Source: Faecalibacterium taiwanense (lineage in GTDB: Bacteria > Bacillota > Clostridia > Oscillospirales > Ruminococcaceae). From it: DNA of 64,000 nucleotides. Below are positions 16,028 to 25,603 of the stretch, piece after piece (the first letter of the stretch is position 1; the number at the start of each line of letters is the position of its first letter). Location: assembly GCF_036632915.2 (NCBI RefSeq), contig NZ_CP155552.1:1302001-1366000 (forward strand). Reading direction: 5' to 3'. The notes beneath the pieces are model-generated. The model saw nothing but the letters and a program-made list of their open reading frames with translations, searched no databases and was not told where the DNA came from. A program made the position numbers and the translations under genes.

Positions 16028-18007
16028 ATGAAACAAAAACCAAGATGGACATTGGAGATGCTCACCGCCAGTCTGGCCGTGCTGTGCGGCCTGCTGGTGC
16101 TGGTGCTGCTGATCCAGCGGCCCACGGCATGGCCGGCGCTGCTGGCACTGGTGGTGCTGTGGGGCGTTGTGGTGGTGCTGTTCCGCTGCCAGCTGCGCAA
16201 GTGGGTGGCCCGGTGGATGTGCGGCGGCAGCTTTGAAGGCTCCAAGCTGCAGTTCAGTCTGGAGCCGCTCTCTCAGCCGGCCGCGCTGCTTTCCGGTGAG
16301 ACGGTGCTGTGGTACAATGCACAGTTCCGCACCCGCCTGTTGAACGGACAGGATGCGCTGGTGAACCGCGTGCAGAAGGTGCTGCCCGGCCTTGATCTGC
16401 AGCAGTGCCGCAAGCAGGAGGGCCAGCTGCTGACCCTCGCGGACGGCATGTGGAGCGTACACAGCTCCACGGTGCCCGGCGATGCGGAGAGCATGACCCT
16501 TCTGGTGCTGAACGAGGAGACCGCCCTGCGCAAGGTGGAGGCGGAATACAAAGCCAGCCGTCCGGGCTATCTGGTGTTTCTGGTGGACGGCTACGACGAT
16601 GTGTTCGGTGACATGCTGGACAGCGAGCGTGCCCGCCTGCTGGAAGGCATCAACCGCACGCTGGAGGATATGATCGGCCGGGGCAGCGGCTTTTTGCGCC
16701 GTGTGGCCAGCGGCCGCTATATCGCTGTGGTGGAAGAGCGCCAGATGGAGCAGTTCGCCAACCGGGGCTACGATGTGCTGGACAAGATCCGTGCGCTGGA
16801 TCCCAGCGTGAACCTTTCGCTGTCCATCGGCATTGGCCGCGGGGCCAAGACCCTGCGGGAAGCCCAGGATATGGCCGTGCAGGCGCTGGATATGGCGCAG
16901 GGCCGCGGCGGCGATCAGGCCGCTGAAATGACACCGGACGGCTTTACGTTCTACGGCGGCGTGAGCCACGGTGTGGAAAAGCGCAGCAAGGTGCGCAGCC
17001 GCATCGTGGCCGATCAGCTGGTGAAGCTGATCAAGGAAGCCGACCATGTGGTCATCATGGGCCACCGCATGAGCGACCTGGATGCCATCGGCTCTGCCGA
17101 GGGCGTGCTGCGCATCTGCAAAATATGCGATGTCCCGGCGGTGATCGCGGTGCGGCGTGACGCTACCCTTGCGGGCAGCCTGATCGATGCATTGTGCCGT
17201 GCAGGCCAGAAGGACGACTTTATCGACCCGAAGGACGCACTGCCCATCATCTCCAAGCGCACCTTGTGCATCGTGGTGGATACATATCAGGTGGGCCTTG
17301 TGGAAAGCAAGGATATTCTGGAAAAATGCGGCAAGGTAGCCGTAATCGACCACCACCGCAAGGGCGTGGGCTATATCGAGAACCCGGCGCTGGTCTGTCA
17401 TGAGCCGTATTCTTCCTCGGCCAGTGAGCTGGTCACGGAGCTTTTGCAGTACGTGGGCGAGCGCGACGACAAGCCCAACCGTGTGGAGGCCGAGGGCCTT
17501 TTGTCCGGCATCATGCTGGATACCCGCGATTTTACCCTGCACACCGGTGTGCGTACCTTTGAAGCTGCCGCTGCGCTGCGCCGCTATGGCGCGGAGACGG
17601 AGCGGGTGCGCCAGCTGTTCGATGTGACAATGGTGGAGTACAATGCCAAGGCAGATCTGGTGGAAAAAGCACGCATGTACAAAAATTGCGCGATCTCCGT
17701 CAGCGGCGAGGTGGCGCCGGAAGCCCGCGTGGCCATTGCACAGGCGGCAAACGATCTGCTGACCATTCAGGGCGTGGATGCCAGCTTTGTGGCAGTGCAG
17801 GTGGGCACAGGCGTGAACATTTCGGCCCGCAGTCTGGGTGCCGTGAACGTGCAGGTGATCATGGAATCTTTGGGCGGCGGCGGCCACCAGACCATGGCAG
17901 CAGCACAGCTCAAGCATATCACGCCGGAAGCAGCCCGTGCCCGCATCGAAGGTGCCATCGACAAATACTATGCATCGCAGAAAAAGGGCGATGTAGAAGG
18001 AAAATAA
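16028..18007 (+). CDS. gdpP: c-di-AMP phosphodiesterase GdpP (DHH/DHHA1)
   Basis: A 659-residue membrane phosphodiesterase that opens c-di-AMP to pApA. Two N-terminal membrane helices (about 11-30 and 34-52) are followed by a PAS-like part, a degenerate GGDEF domain, then DHH/DHHA1. Metal ligands are present: GHRMSDLDAIG (near 342), VVDT, IDHHR (near 439), and the DHHA1 signature GGGHQTMAAA (near 615). The ATG at 16028 has GGCAGGAG upstream; the earlier in-frame start lacks one. It sits 46 bases after rnj. The matching synthase CdaA is at 58729 in this window. Confidence 0.93.
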   Translation: MKQKPRWTLEMLTASLAVLCGLLVLVLLIQRPTAWPALLALVVLWGVVVVLFRCQLRKWVARWMCGGSFEGSKLQFSLEPLSQPAALLSGETVLWYNAQFRTRLLNGQDALVNRVQKVLPGLDLQQCRKQEGQLLTLADGMWSVHSSTVPGDAESMTLLVLNEETALRKVEAEYKASRPGYLVFLVDGYDDVFGDMLDSERARLLEGINRTLEDMIGRGSGFLRRVASGRYIAVVEERQMEQFANRGYDVLDKIRALDPSVNLSLSIGIGRGAKTLREAQDMAVQALDMAQGRGGDQAAEMTPDGFTFYGGVSHGVEKRSKVRSRIVADQLVKLIKEADHVVIMGHRMSDLDAIGSAEGVLRICKICDVPAVIAVRRDATLAGSLIDALCRAGQKDDFIDPKDALPIISKRTLCIVVDTYQVGLVESKDILEKCGKVAVIDHHRKGVGYIENPALVCHEPYSSSASELVTELLQYVGERDDKPNRVEAEGLLSGIMLDTRDFTLHTGVRTFEAAAALRRYGAETERVRQLFDVTMVEYNAKADLVEKARMYKNCAISVSGEVAPEARVAIAQAANDLLTIQGVDASFVAVQVGTGVNISARSLGAVNVQVIMESLGGGGHQTMAAAQLKHITPEAARARIEGAIDKYYASQKKGDVEGK

Positions 18008-18030
18008 ACGGAACAGAGAGGATCACACCC

Positions 18031-19134
18031 ATGAAACAGTACGATTACCTGATCGTTGGTGCCGGCCTTTACGGCGCGGTCTTTGCACAGGAAGCAAAAA
18101 AGGCAGGCAAGAAGTGTCTTGTGATCGATAAGCGCAGCCACATTGCAGGCAATATCTACACGGAGCCGGTGGAGGGCATCAACGTCCACCGCTACGGTGC
18201 ACATATCTTCCACACCAACAACAAGGCTGTGTGGCAGTATGTGAACCAGTTTGCAGAGTTCAACCGCTACACCAACAGCCCGGTGGCAAACTACCACGGC
18301 GAGATCTACAACCTGCCCTTCAATATGAACACCTTTAATAAGATGTGGGGCGTTGTTACCCCTGCCGAAGCCAAGGCCAAGATCGAAGAGCAGAAGAAGG
18401 AAGCAGGCATCACCGACCCGCAGAATCTGGAAGAGCAGGCCATCAGCCTTGTGGGCACCGATATCTACGAAAAGCTTATCAAGGGCTACACTGGCAAGCA
18501 GTGGGGCCGCCCCTGCACCGAACTGCCGGCCTTCATTATCAAGCGTCTGCCAGTGCGCTTCACCTACGACGACAACTATTTCAACGCACTGTATCAGGGC
18601 ATTCCCAATGGCGGCTACACCGCCATGGTGGAAAAGATGCTGGACGGCACCGAGGTGCGGCTGAATGTGGACTATCTGGCCGACCGCGAAAATCTGAACG
18701 CTCTGGCCGAGAAGGTGGTCTACACCGGCCCGGTGGATGCCTACTTTGGCTACAAGCTGGGTGCTCTGCAGTACCGCAGCGTCCGCTTTGAGACCGAGGT
18801 GATGGACACCGACAACTATCAGGGCAACGCAGTGGTCAACTATACCGATGCGGAAACTCCCTACACCCGCATCATCGAGCACAAGCACTTTGAGTTCGGC
18901 ACCCAGCCCAAAACGGTCATCAGCCGCGAGTACAGCGCTGAGTGGAAGAAGGGCGACGAGCCGTACTACCCCGTCAATGACGAGAAGAACGGTGCCCTGT
19001 ATGCCGAGTACAAGAAGCTGGCCGATGCGGAGCCGGACGTGATCTTTGGCGGCCGTCTGGGCGAGTATAAGTACTATGACATGGACAAGGTCATTGAGGT
19101 AGCTCTGGACGTGGCGGCAAAGGAACTGAAATAA
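18031..19134 (+). CDS. glf: UDP-galactopyranose mutase
   Basis: A 367-residue flavoenzyme interconverting UDP-galactopyranose and UDP-galactofuranose, the donor of galactofuranose for surface glycans. The N-terminal FAD-binding fold is YLIVGAGLYGAVFAQEA (residues 5-21). Family signatures RYGAHIFHTNN, GYTGKQWG and IPNGGYTAMVEKML follow, and the C-terminus has GRLGEYKYYDMDKVI. ATG at 18031 follows GAGAGGA. It is 23 bases after gdpP and closes that run; a 179-bp repeat begins 3 bases after its stop. Confidence 0.96.
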   Translation: MKQYDYLIVGAGLYGAVFAQEAKKAGKKCLVIDKRSHIAGNIYTEPVEGINVHRYGAHIFHTNNKAVWQYVNQFAEFNRYTNSPVANYHGEIYNLPFNMNTFNKMWGVVTPAEAKAKIEEQKKEAGITDPQNLEEQAISLVGTDIYEKLIKGYTGKQWGRPCTELPAFIIKRLPVRFTYDDNYFNALYQGIPNGGYTAMVEKMLDGTEVRLNVDYLADRENLNALAEKVVYTGPVDAYFGYKLGALQYRSVRFETEVMDTDNYQGNAVVNYTDAETPYTRIIEHKHFEFGTQPKTVISREYSAEWKKGDEPYYPVNDEKNGALYAEYKKLADAEPDVIFGGRLGEYKYYDMDKVIEVALDVAAKELK

Positions 19135-19137
19135 GAA

Positions 19138-19316
19138 AACTCCTTCAGTCATCACTTGCGTGATGCCAGCTGTTCCCCTTCTGGCACTTTGTGCCACCTC
19201 CCCCGGCCGGGGGAGTCTGTCTCAAAGAAGGAGCCTCTGGCGAAAAGGACAAGCCTTCGGTTTTGCCAAAGGCCCCATCTCAGAGGGGGCTGTCTGCGAA
19301 GCGGACTGGGGGAGTT
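19138..19316. repeat. 179-bp MITE-like repeat with imperfect terminal inverted repeats
   Basis: Starts AACTCCTTCAGTC and ends GACTGGGGGAGTT, 13-bp inverted ends with 3 mismatches. Internal hairpins are ATCACTTGCGTGAT and CTCCCCCGGCCGGGGGAG. It encodes no protein of its own. Its left end matches that of the 75-bp repeat at 5702. It lies between glf and the rplI promoter, where it may also stop transcription of glf. Confidence 0.75.
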
Positions 19317-19350
19317 CACTTGAGGATAATGCTGCAATGCGCGCTTCCTC

Positions 19351-19379
19351 TTGCCCAAAAGCGACAAATGCGCTATACT
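19351..19379 (+). promoter_or_regulatory. Sigma-A promoter of rplI
   Basis: TTGCCC, 17 bases, TATACT, 51 bases before the rplI ATG and just after the 179-bp repeat. Confidence 0.8.
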
Positions 19380-19430
19380 ATAAACACAACAACTGCACCG
19401 GTTTTCCGGTGAGAAGTGAGGGATAACATC

Positions 19431-19886
19431 ATGAAAGTGATTCTCAAGCAGGATATCAAGGGCATTGGCAAGAAGGACGAGATCCACGAGGTCTCCGACG
19501 GCTACGCCCGCAACTATCTGTTCCCGCGCAAGCTGGCCGCTGTGGCAGATGCCAGCGCTGTGAACGTTGCCCGCAGCAAGGAAGCTGCTGCCGATTTCCA
19601 CGAGGCTGAGACCGTAGCTGCTGCCAAGGATCTGGCCGCAAAGATCGAGGGCAAGACCGTGACCATCAAGGCCAAGGGCGGTGCATCCGGCCGTCTGCAC
19701 GGCAAAGTCACCGGCAAGGAAGTTGCCGATGCTTTGGCTCAGCTGGCAGGCGCACCCATCGATAAGAAGAAGATCGAGCTGGAGACCAAGGATATCAAGG
19801 ATGCCGGTGTGTTCAACGGCAAGGTTCGTCTGCACGTTGGTGTGGTCGCTTCTTTCAAGATCATGGTGGAAGTGGAACAGGCCTGA
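19431..19886 (+). CDS. rplI: 50S ribosomal protein L9
   Basis: A 151-residue L9. The N-terminal rRNA-binding domain has the L9 signature: [20 protein letters not shown], then [17 protein letters not shown] long connecting helix (Ala/Lys/Glu rich, about 40-75) and the C-terminal domain ([22 protein letters not shown]) complete the family architecture and length. I chose ATG at 19431, preceded by GTGAGGG; an earlier start 5 codons upstream would remove the conserved MKVIL terminus. It has its own promoter and terminator; dnaB lies downstream, a frequent order in Firmicutes. Confidence 0.97.
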   Translation: MKVILKQDIKGIGKKDEIHEVSDGYARNYLFPRKLAAVADASAVNVARSKEAAADFHEAETVAAAKDLAAKIEGKTVTIKAKGGASGRLHGKVTGKEVADALAQLAGAPIDKKKIELETKDIKDAGVFNGKVRLHVGVVASFKIMVEVEQA

Positions 19887-19900
19887 TTTTTCTGCCATCT

Positions 19901-19929
19901 GCGCCCCCTCACAGCAGGGGGCGCTTTTT
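19901..19929 (+). terminator. Rho-independent terminator after rplI
   Basis: GCGCCCCCT, a 6-base loop, AGGGGGCGC, then five T. Confidence 0.9.
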
Positions 19930-19966
19930 GGCTTTTCAGCGAAATGATGCAAAAGGATAAACTACC

Positions 19967-21367
19967 ATGCCGAACGAACGACATTATTCCAATGAACTGA
20001 ATCTGGAAAGCGTGGGCATCAACCTGCCCTACAACATGCAGGCAGAGCAGAGCGTGCTGGGTGCGGTGCTGCTCAAACCGGAAACGCTCACCGACTTGGT
20101 GGAGATCATCCGGCCGGAGATGTTCTACACCCGGCAGAACGCGCAGATCTACTCCGAAATGCTGCGCCTGTTCACCGCCGACCAGACCATCGACTTTGTG
20201 ACATTGCTGGACGCTGTTATCTCGGACGGCGTGTTCCCCAGTGCCGACGAAGCAAAGGTGTACCTGACCGGCCTTGCCGAGACGGTGCCCAGCATCTCCA
20301 ATGTGAAGGCCTATGCCCAGATCGTGCAGGAAAAGTATCTGGTGCGCCAGCTGATGGGCGTTGCAAAGGACATCCTGCAGGATGCCGGAGATGAGCCGGA
20401 TGCCGACCTGCTGCTGGAAAACGCGGAGCAGCGCATTTATGAGATCCGCTCCGGCCGCGATTCCAGCGCACTGACACCGCTTTCCTCCAGCATGGTGGAG
20501 ACCCTGACCAACCTGCAGAAGATCAGCGGCCCGGATGCGGACAAATACAAGGGCATCCCCACAGGCTTCCGCCTGCTGGATACGGTGCTCACCGGCCTTG
20601 GCCGCGGCGACCTCATCATCCTTGCGGCCCGCCCCGGTATGGGCAAGACCAGCTTTGCGCTGAACATCGCCACCCGCGTGGCCATGCAGCAGAAGGTGCC
20701 GGTGGCCATTTTCAGCTTGGAAATGACCAAGGAACAACTCACGAACCGCATCCTTTCTGCCGAGGCCGGCATCGACAGTCAGGCATTCCGCACCGGTGCC
20801 CTGCGCGCCGAGGACTGGGAATATCTGGCCCTTGCCACCGAAAAGCTGCACGATGCACCCATCTATATGGACGATACCTCCGGCATCACCATCACCGAGA
20901 TGAAGGCGAAGATCCGCCGGGTGAATCAGGACCCCACCCGCCCGAATGTGGGTCTCATCGTCATCGACTATCTGCAGCTGATGACCACCGGCCAGCGCAG
21001 CGAGAACCGCGTGCAGGAGATCAGCTCCATCACCCGAAACCTCAAGATCATGGCAAAGGAAATGAATGTGCCCATCATCGCACTTTCTCAGCTGTCCCGT
21101 GCGGTGGAAAAGCAGGGCAACAATTCCAGCCACCGGCCCCAGCTTTCCGACCTGCGCGATTCTGGTTCTATCGAGCAGGATGCCGACTGCGTTCTGTTCC
21201 TGTACCGCGATTCCTACTATGCCAGCCAGAACCCGGACGGCGCTGAGGTGGATGCCGATACGGCAGAGTGCATCGTGGCGAAGAACCGTCACGGCGAGAC
21301 CAGCACGGTGCCGCTGGGCTGGGATGGTGCCCACACCCGCTTTATGGATGTGGACTTTAAACGCTGA
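19967..21367 (+). CDS. dnaB: Replicative DNA helicase DnaB
   Basis: A 466-residue hexameric helicase that unwinds DNA ahead of the fork. The N-terminal domain begins LPYNMQAEQSVLGAVLL, a primase-interacting segment. The RecA-like domain has Walker A in ARPGMGKTSFALNIA (near residue 221), Walker B in LIVIDYLQLM, and the QLSRAVE and SDLRDSGSIEQDAD segments. No intein is present. It heads the dnaB-tilS-hpt-ftsH run: its stop TGA shares one base with the tilS ATG. No clear own promoter is seen in the 37-base gap after the rplI terminator, so the promoter may lie in the terminator region or read-through may occur. Confidence 0.96.
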   Translation: MPNERHYSNELNLESVGINLPYNMQAEQSVLGAVLLKPETLTDLVEIIRPEMFYTRQNAQIYSEMLRLFTADQTIDFVTLLDAVISDGVFPSADEAKVYLTGLAETVPSISNVKAYAQIVQEKYLVRQLMGVAKDILQDAGDEPDADLLLENAEQRIYEIRSGRDSSALTPLSSSMVETLTNLQKISGPDADKYKGIPTGFRLLDTVLTGLGRGDLIILAARPGMGKTSFALNIATRVAMQQKVPVAIFSLEMTKEQLTNRILSAEAGIDSQAFRTGALRAEDWEYLALATEKLHDAPIYMDDTSGITITEMKAKIRRVNQDPTRPNVGLIVIDYLQLMTTGQRSENRVQEISSITRNLKIMAKEMNVPIIALSQLSRAVEKQGNNSSHRPQLSDLRDSGSIEQDADCVLFLYRDSYYASQNPDGAEVDADTAECIVAKNRHGETSTVPLGWDGAHTRFMDVDFKR

Positions 21368-22824
21368 TGAACAATGAAAAAATTCTGGCGCATGTGCGCA
21401 TGTTTGCTCTGCGAGAAAAGCTGCTTTGTCCGGGTGAGCCGCTGCACTTGGCTGCGGCAGTGTCCGGCAGGGCAGACAGCATGGCACTGCTGCGTATCCT
21501 GCTGGCCCTGCAGCCGGAATTCGGGTTTGTGCTTTCGGCCTGCCATGTGAACCACGGCATGCGCGGTGAGAGCGCCGACCGGGACGAAGCCTTTGTGCGG
21601 GCGGAATGCGCCCGGCTGGGTGTGCCGCTGCGGGTGTTCCATGCTGCAGAGATGGCCGACGAAGTGGGCCTGCCGTCGGAACATGCCGGGGAGGACTGGG
21701 CGCGCCGCCTGCGCTATGCCTGCTTTGCGCGTTTGTGCGGGGAGGGGATAGATGTCGTTGCAACGGCCCATACTGCAAATGATCAGGCTGAGACCCTGCT
21801 GCTGCGGCTGGCCCGGGGCACGGGGCTGCACGGTGCGGCAGGCATCCGGCCAAAGCGCGGGTGCTACCTGCGGCCATTGCTGGCCCTTACCCGGCAGGAT
21901 ACCGAAAGCTTCTGCCGTGCAGCCGGGCAGGCATGGGTCACAGATGAGACGAACGCGACCGATGCCTATGCCCGCAACCGGGTGCGCCGTGCGGCGCTGC
22001 CTGCGCTGCAAAGCACCAACGGCGCAGCGGCGGAAAACCTTGCCCGCTTCTGCGAGAAGGCAGCCCGCGCGGATGCCTATTTTGCCCGGAAGGCCGAAGA
22101 GCTGCTTTCTGCTGCACGTCTGGATGCGGCACAGGCTGCCATCAAAAGCCCGGAAGCCTGCACGGTGTGGCGGCTGGGCCCACTTTCCGCTGCGGATGCG
22201 CTTATTTTGGAAGCAGCCATGCATTCGCTGACGGCTCCCGTGCGTGACGCAGAGGAAAAATATGTGCAGCTGCTGTGCGGCCTTGTGCGGCGCGGCAGCG
22301 GTGCGGTACAGCTGACTGACCGGGTGCGCTTTTGTGCCGGAGACGGATGCTTCTGGCAGGAGATTGTGCCGGAACGGCCCCGGCAGCAGGAAGACAAACG
22401 GCCGGAAAGCCAGCCCTTTCAGCCGGAAAAACAGGCAGAATACTGCCTTGCGGGCGGCTGGAAGGTGACTGCAGGGCTTTTTACGGCTGATTTTGAAGAA
22501 AAAATACAAGTCGTTCATAAAAAAGACTTAAAAAATCAGGCGGATTATGCTAGAATAACTACGTTGTATGCTGGTCTTGTCCTGCGCACCCGCCAGCCGG
22601 GAGATGTCTACCGCCCGGCGGGGCGAAGTGTACACAACCGGCTGCGCAAGTGGATGAACGAAACGGGCATCCCGGCCAGCCAGCGCGATCAGCTGCCACT
22701 GCTGGCGGCGGGCAGCGAAGTACTGTGGGTCTGCGGTGCGGGCTTTGCCGAGGGCCTTGCCCCGGATGCAGACACTGCGCAGGTGCTGCAGATGGAAATG
22801 GAACATAGGGAGGAAATAACATGA
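21367..22824 (+). CDS. tilS: tRNA(Ile)-lysidine synthase
   Basis: A 485-residue PP-loop enzyme that attaches lysine to C34 of tRNA-Ile(CAU), changing its reading from AUG to AUA. Family landmarks: [46 protein letters not shown] and [18 protein letters not shown], then the TilS C-terminal domain ([18 protein letters not shown]). The PP-loop reads SGRADSMAL (residues 33-41) where the family has SGGxDSMAL, so the second glycine is arginine. The start overlaps dnaB by one base and the end overlaps hpt by 4. An A/T-rich patch near 22500-22560 carries a promoter-like sequence. Confidence 0.92.
   Translation: MNNEKILAHVRMFALREKLLCPGEPLHLAAAVSGRADSMALLRILLALQPEFGFVLSACHVNHGMRGESADRDEAFVRAECARLGVPLRVFHAAEMADEVGLPSEHAGEDWARRLRYACFARLCGEGIDVVATAHTANDQAETLLLRLARGTGLHGAAGIRPKRGCYLRPLLALTRQDTESFCRAAGQAWVTDETNATDAYARNRVRRAALPALQSTNGAAAENLARFCEKAARADAYFARKAEELLSAARLDAAQAAIKSPEACTVWRLGPLSAADALILEAAMHSLTAPVRDAEEKYVQLLCGLVRRGSGAVQLTDRVRFCAGDGCFWQEIVPERPRQQEDKRPESQPFQPEKQAEYCLAGGWKVTAGLFTADFEEKIQVVHKKDLKNQADYARITTLYAGLVLRTRQPGDVYRPAGRSVHNRLRKWMNETGIPASQRDQLPLLAAGSEVLWVCGAGFAEGLAPDADTAQVLQMEMEHREEIT
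22528..22556 (+). promoter_or_regulatory. Candidate internal promoter for hpt-ftsH inside tilS
   Basis: TTAAAA, 17 bases, TAGAAT with an extended -10 (TGC before TAGAAT), in an unusually A/T-rich patch of an otherwise GC-rich gene, 265 bases upstream of hpt. Confidence 0.45.
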
Positions 22825-23369
22825 GTATGCATGATGATATCAAGACTGTTCTGGTCAGTGAAGAAGAGTTAAAGGCAAAGGTTGCTGAGCTGGGTGCCCA
22901 GATCAGCAAGGATTACGAGGGCAAGAACCTTGTTCTGGTGTCCATCCTCAAGGGCTCGGTGGTGTTTATGGCCGACCTGATGCGTGCGGTGAGCATTCCC
23001 TGCAGCATCGATTTTATGGTGGTGTCCAGCTACGGTGGCAGCAACACTGTTACCAGCGGCCTTGTAAAGATCATCAAGGATCTGGACGGTGATCTGTCCG
23101 GCAAGGATGTGCTGATCGTGGAGGATATTCTGGATACCGGCGTCACCCTCTCGAATCTGGTGCCCATGCTCAAGATGCGCAACCCCAACTCGGTAAAGAT
23201 CTGCACCATTCTGGACAAGCCCAGCCGCCGCAAGGCCGATATCCAGCCTGACTACGAGGGCTTCCAGGTGCCGGACGAGTTCGTGGTGGGCTACGGTCTG
23301 GACTACGATGAAAAATACCGCAATCTGCCTTATGTGGGTGTGCTCAAGCCTGAAGTCTACGAGAAGTGA
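22821..23369 (+). CDS. hpt: Hypoxanthine phosphoribosyltransferase
   Basis: A 182-residue purine salvage enzyme making IMP or GMP from hypoxanthine or guanine and PRPP. The PRPP-binding motif [17 protein letters not shown] is at about residues 95-111; [14 protein letters not shown] and the C-terminal [22 protein letters not shown] are family-typical. It overlaps tilS by 4 bases (ATGA), with AGGGAGGAA before the start. The tilS-hpt-ftsH order is conserved widely in Firmicutes. ftsH starts 42 bases later. Confidence 0.96.
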   Translation: MSMHDDIKTVLVSEEELKAKVAELGAQISKDYEGKNLVLVSILKGSVVFMADLMRAVSIPCSIDFMVVSSYGGSNTVTSGLVKIIKDLDGDLSGKDVLIVEDILDTGVTLSNLVPMLKMRNPNSVKICTILDKPSRRKADIQPDYEGFQVPDEFVVGYGLDYDEKYRNLPYVGVLKPEVYEK

Positions 23370-23411
23370 TTTCTCACACTATAATTCATCCAAGAACTGG
23401 AGTTGATTTTT

Positions 23412-25574
23412 TTGCAATCCAAAAGACCCCGTTTCAATCCGCTGATCCTTGCTCTGGCGCTGGCGGCGGTGCTGATGGTCTGGTCGGTGCTGGGCGGCAC
23501 CGGCGCTGCCAGCAGCTCTTCCATGGAATATTCCACGGTGGTGCATTATTTTGAAAGCCTGCAGGTCACGCAGTTCTCGCTGGACCTGAACACCGGTGTC
23601 ATCACCATGAACCTCAAGGAAGGCGGCAAGAACAACCTGCCCCTGCCCGATACCACGTCCCAGAGCACCACGCAGGCCACCGGTGGACTGCTGAGCGGTA
23701 TGCTGTCCTCCTCGGATGAGGATACTGCTGCGCAGAAGAACAGCGACGGCACTGTGACTGTGCGCTACAAGCTGCCCTATGCATCCATGTTCGTCAAGTA
23801 TGTGGGCGACTACATTGCCGCCTACGATGCCGCAAACCCGGATGCTCCCATGGTGTACGATTATACCCCTGTCAAGGAAAACATCCCATGGATGGAGATC
23901 CTGTTCTATCTGGCAATGCTGGGCTGCACCGGCTTCCTGCTGTTCTCCATGATGCGCGGCGGTGCTGGCGGCGGCGGAATCATGAACGTTGGCAAAGCCA
24001 AGGTGAAGGACGAGCACGAGAACCAAAAGACAGCCACCTTTGCCGATGTTGCCGGTGAGGACGAGGAAAAGGAAGAGCTGAAAGAGGTCGTGGAGTTCCT
24101 GAAAAGCCCGGAAAAGTTCAACACTCTGGGCGCACGCATTCCCCACGGCGTGCTGCTGGTAGGCCCTCCGGGCACCGGCAAGACCCTGCTGGCCCGCGCC
24201 TGCGCAGGAGAGGCCGGTGTGCCCTTCTATTCCATTTCCGGCTCTGACTTTGTGGAAATGTACGTCGGCGTGGGTGCATCCCGCGTGCGTGACCTGTTCG
24301 ATAAGGCAAAGAAGTCCATGCCCTGCATCATCTTCATTGATGAGATCGATGCTGTGGGCCGTCAGCGCGGTGCCGGTCTGGGCGGCGGCCACGATGAACG
24401 CGAGCAGACCCTGAACCAGCTGCTGGTGGAAATGGACGGCTTTGAGGCCAACGACGGCATCATCGTCATGGCGGCCACCAACCGTGCCGACATTCTGGAT
24501 AAGGCCCTGCTGCGGCCGGGCCGCTTTGACCGTCAGGTCTATGTGGGCCTTCCGGATGTCAAGGGCCGTGAGGAGATCCTCAAGGTCCACACCAAAAAGA
24601 AGCCGCTGGCCCCGGATGTCTCTCTCAGGGTCATTGCACAGCGCACCGCAGGCTTTGCAGGCGCAGACCTTGAGAACCTTGTCAACGAAGCGGCTCTGCT
24701 GGCTGCACGCCGCAACCGCAAGGCCATTACCATGGAGGATATCGAGGAAGCTTCCATGAAGGTGATGGCTGGCCCGGAGAAGAAGAGCCGCGTTGTGACC
24801 CCGGAGGAAAAGAAGCTGACTGCTTACCACGAGGCAGGCCACGCTGTGGCGGGCTTCTACTGCAAGCATCACCCCCGTGTGCACGAGATCACCATTATCC
24901 CGCGTGGTCAGGCTGGCGGCTACACCATGTATCTGCCTGAGAAAGACCGCAGCTACGTGACAAAGGGCGAAATGTTCGAGGATATTGTTTCCAGTCTGGG
25001 CGGCCGCGTGGCCGAACAGCTGATCCTGGAGGATATCTCCACCGGTGCTTCCAATGATCTGCAGCAGGCCACCAACATTGCCCGCCAGATGATCACCAAG
25101 TACGGCTTCTCGGAGCGGCTTGGCCCTGTGGTGTACGGTACCTCGCAGGAGGAAACCTTCCTGGGCCGCGATCTGGGTCAGGGCAAGGGCTACAGCGAGA
25201 CCACCGCTGCCGAGATCGACGGCGAGATGCGGGATATCATCGATGAAGCCTACGAGACCTGCCGCCGCACCCTGACCGAGCACATCGATCAGCTGCACGC
25301 GCTGGCACAGGCCCTGATGGAACGCGAGAAGCTCAACGAGCAGGAGTTCAACATCATTATGGCGGGCGGTACACTGCCCCCGCGTGAAGGCGATGAGCCG
25401 AAGCCGGAACAGCCTGCTCAGACCGTGCAGGCTGCCCCTGCAGAGACTGCTCAGCAGGCCGAAACTGCTGAATCTGCAGAGACCGCTGAGCCTGCCGAAC
25501 AGGCCGAAACGGCCCAGCCGCTGCCGGAGACCGCTGCACCGGAAACGCCGGATGCACAGGATCCGCAGAACTGA
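23412..25574 (+). CDS. ftsH: ATP-dependent zinc metalloprotease FtsH
   Basis: A 720-residue membrane AAA+ protease that degrades misfolded and regulatory membrane and cytosolic proteins. Two membrane helices (about 9-29 and 160-180) flank an extracytoplasmic domain. AAA: Walker A GPPGTGKT (near 251-258), Walker [13 protein letters not shown] (near 308), second region of homology with [22 protein letters not shown]. Protease: zinc motif HEAGH (near 473). The last 50 residues are a Glu/Ala/Pro/Thr tail. I chose TTG at 23412: the first TTG at 23403 directly abuts GGAG, leaving no spacing, whereas 23412 sits 9 bases from it. Confidence 0.96.
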   Translation: MQSKRPRFNPLILALALAAVLMVWSVLGGTGAASSSSMEYSTVVHYFESLQVTQFSLDLNTGVITMNLKEGGKNNLPLPDTTSQSTTQATGGLLSGMLSSSDEDTAAQKNSDGTVTVRYKLPYASMFVKYVGDYIAAYDAANPDAPMVYDYTPVKENIPWMEILFYLAMLGCTGFLLFSMMRGGAGGGGIMNVGKAKVKDEHENQKTATFADVAGEDEEKEELKEVVEFLKSPEKFNTLGARIPHGVLLVGPPGTGKTLLARACAGEAGVPFYSISGSDFVEMYVGVGASRVRDLFDKAKKSMPCIIFIDEIDAVGRQRGAGLGGGHDEREQTLNQLLVEMDGFEANDGIIVMAATNRADILDKALLRPGRFDRQVYVGLPDVKGREEILKVHTKKKPLAPDVSLRVIAQRTAGFAGADLENLVNEAALLAARRNRKAITMEDIEEASMKVMAGPEKKSRVVTPEEKKLTAYHEAGHAVAGFYCKHHPRVHEITIIPRGQAGGYTMYLPEKDRSYVTKGEMFEDIVSSLGGRVAEQLILEDISTGASNDLQQATNIARQMITKYGFSERLGPVVYGTSQEETFLGRDLGQGKGYSETTAAEIDGEMRDIIDEAYETCRRTLTEHIDQLHALAQALMEREKLNEQEFNIIMAGGTLPPREGDEPKPEQPAQTVQAAPAETAQQAETAESAETAEPAEQAETAQPLPETAAPETPDAQDPQN

Positions 25575-25603
25575 TTTGATCCAAACGGAAAGGAGCGAGT
25601 GTC

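Noticed and set aside
14077..17917. Long minus-strand frames (722 and 675 codons) opposite rnj and gdpP
   Set aside because: Composition (His, Gln, Ala, Val) and exact register with the plus-strand genes show antisense shadows; no family motif is seen.
19160..19426. Short plus-strand frame of 88 codons inside the 179-bp repeat
   Set aside because: It is formed by repeat sequence and continues into the rplI promoter; no ribosome-binding site or similarity.
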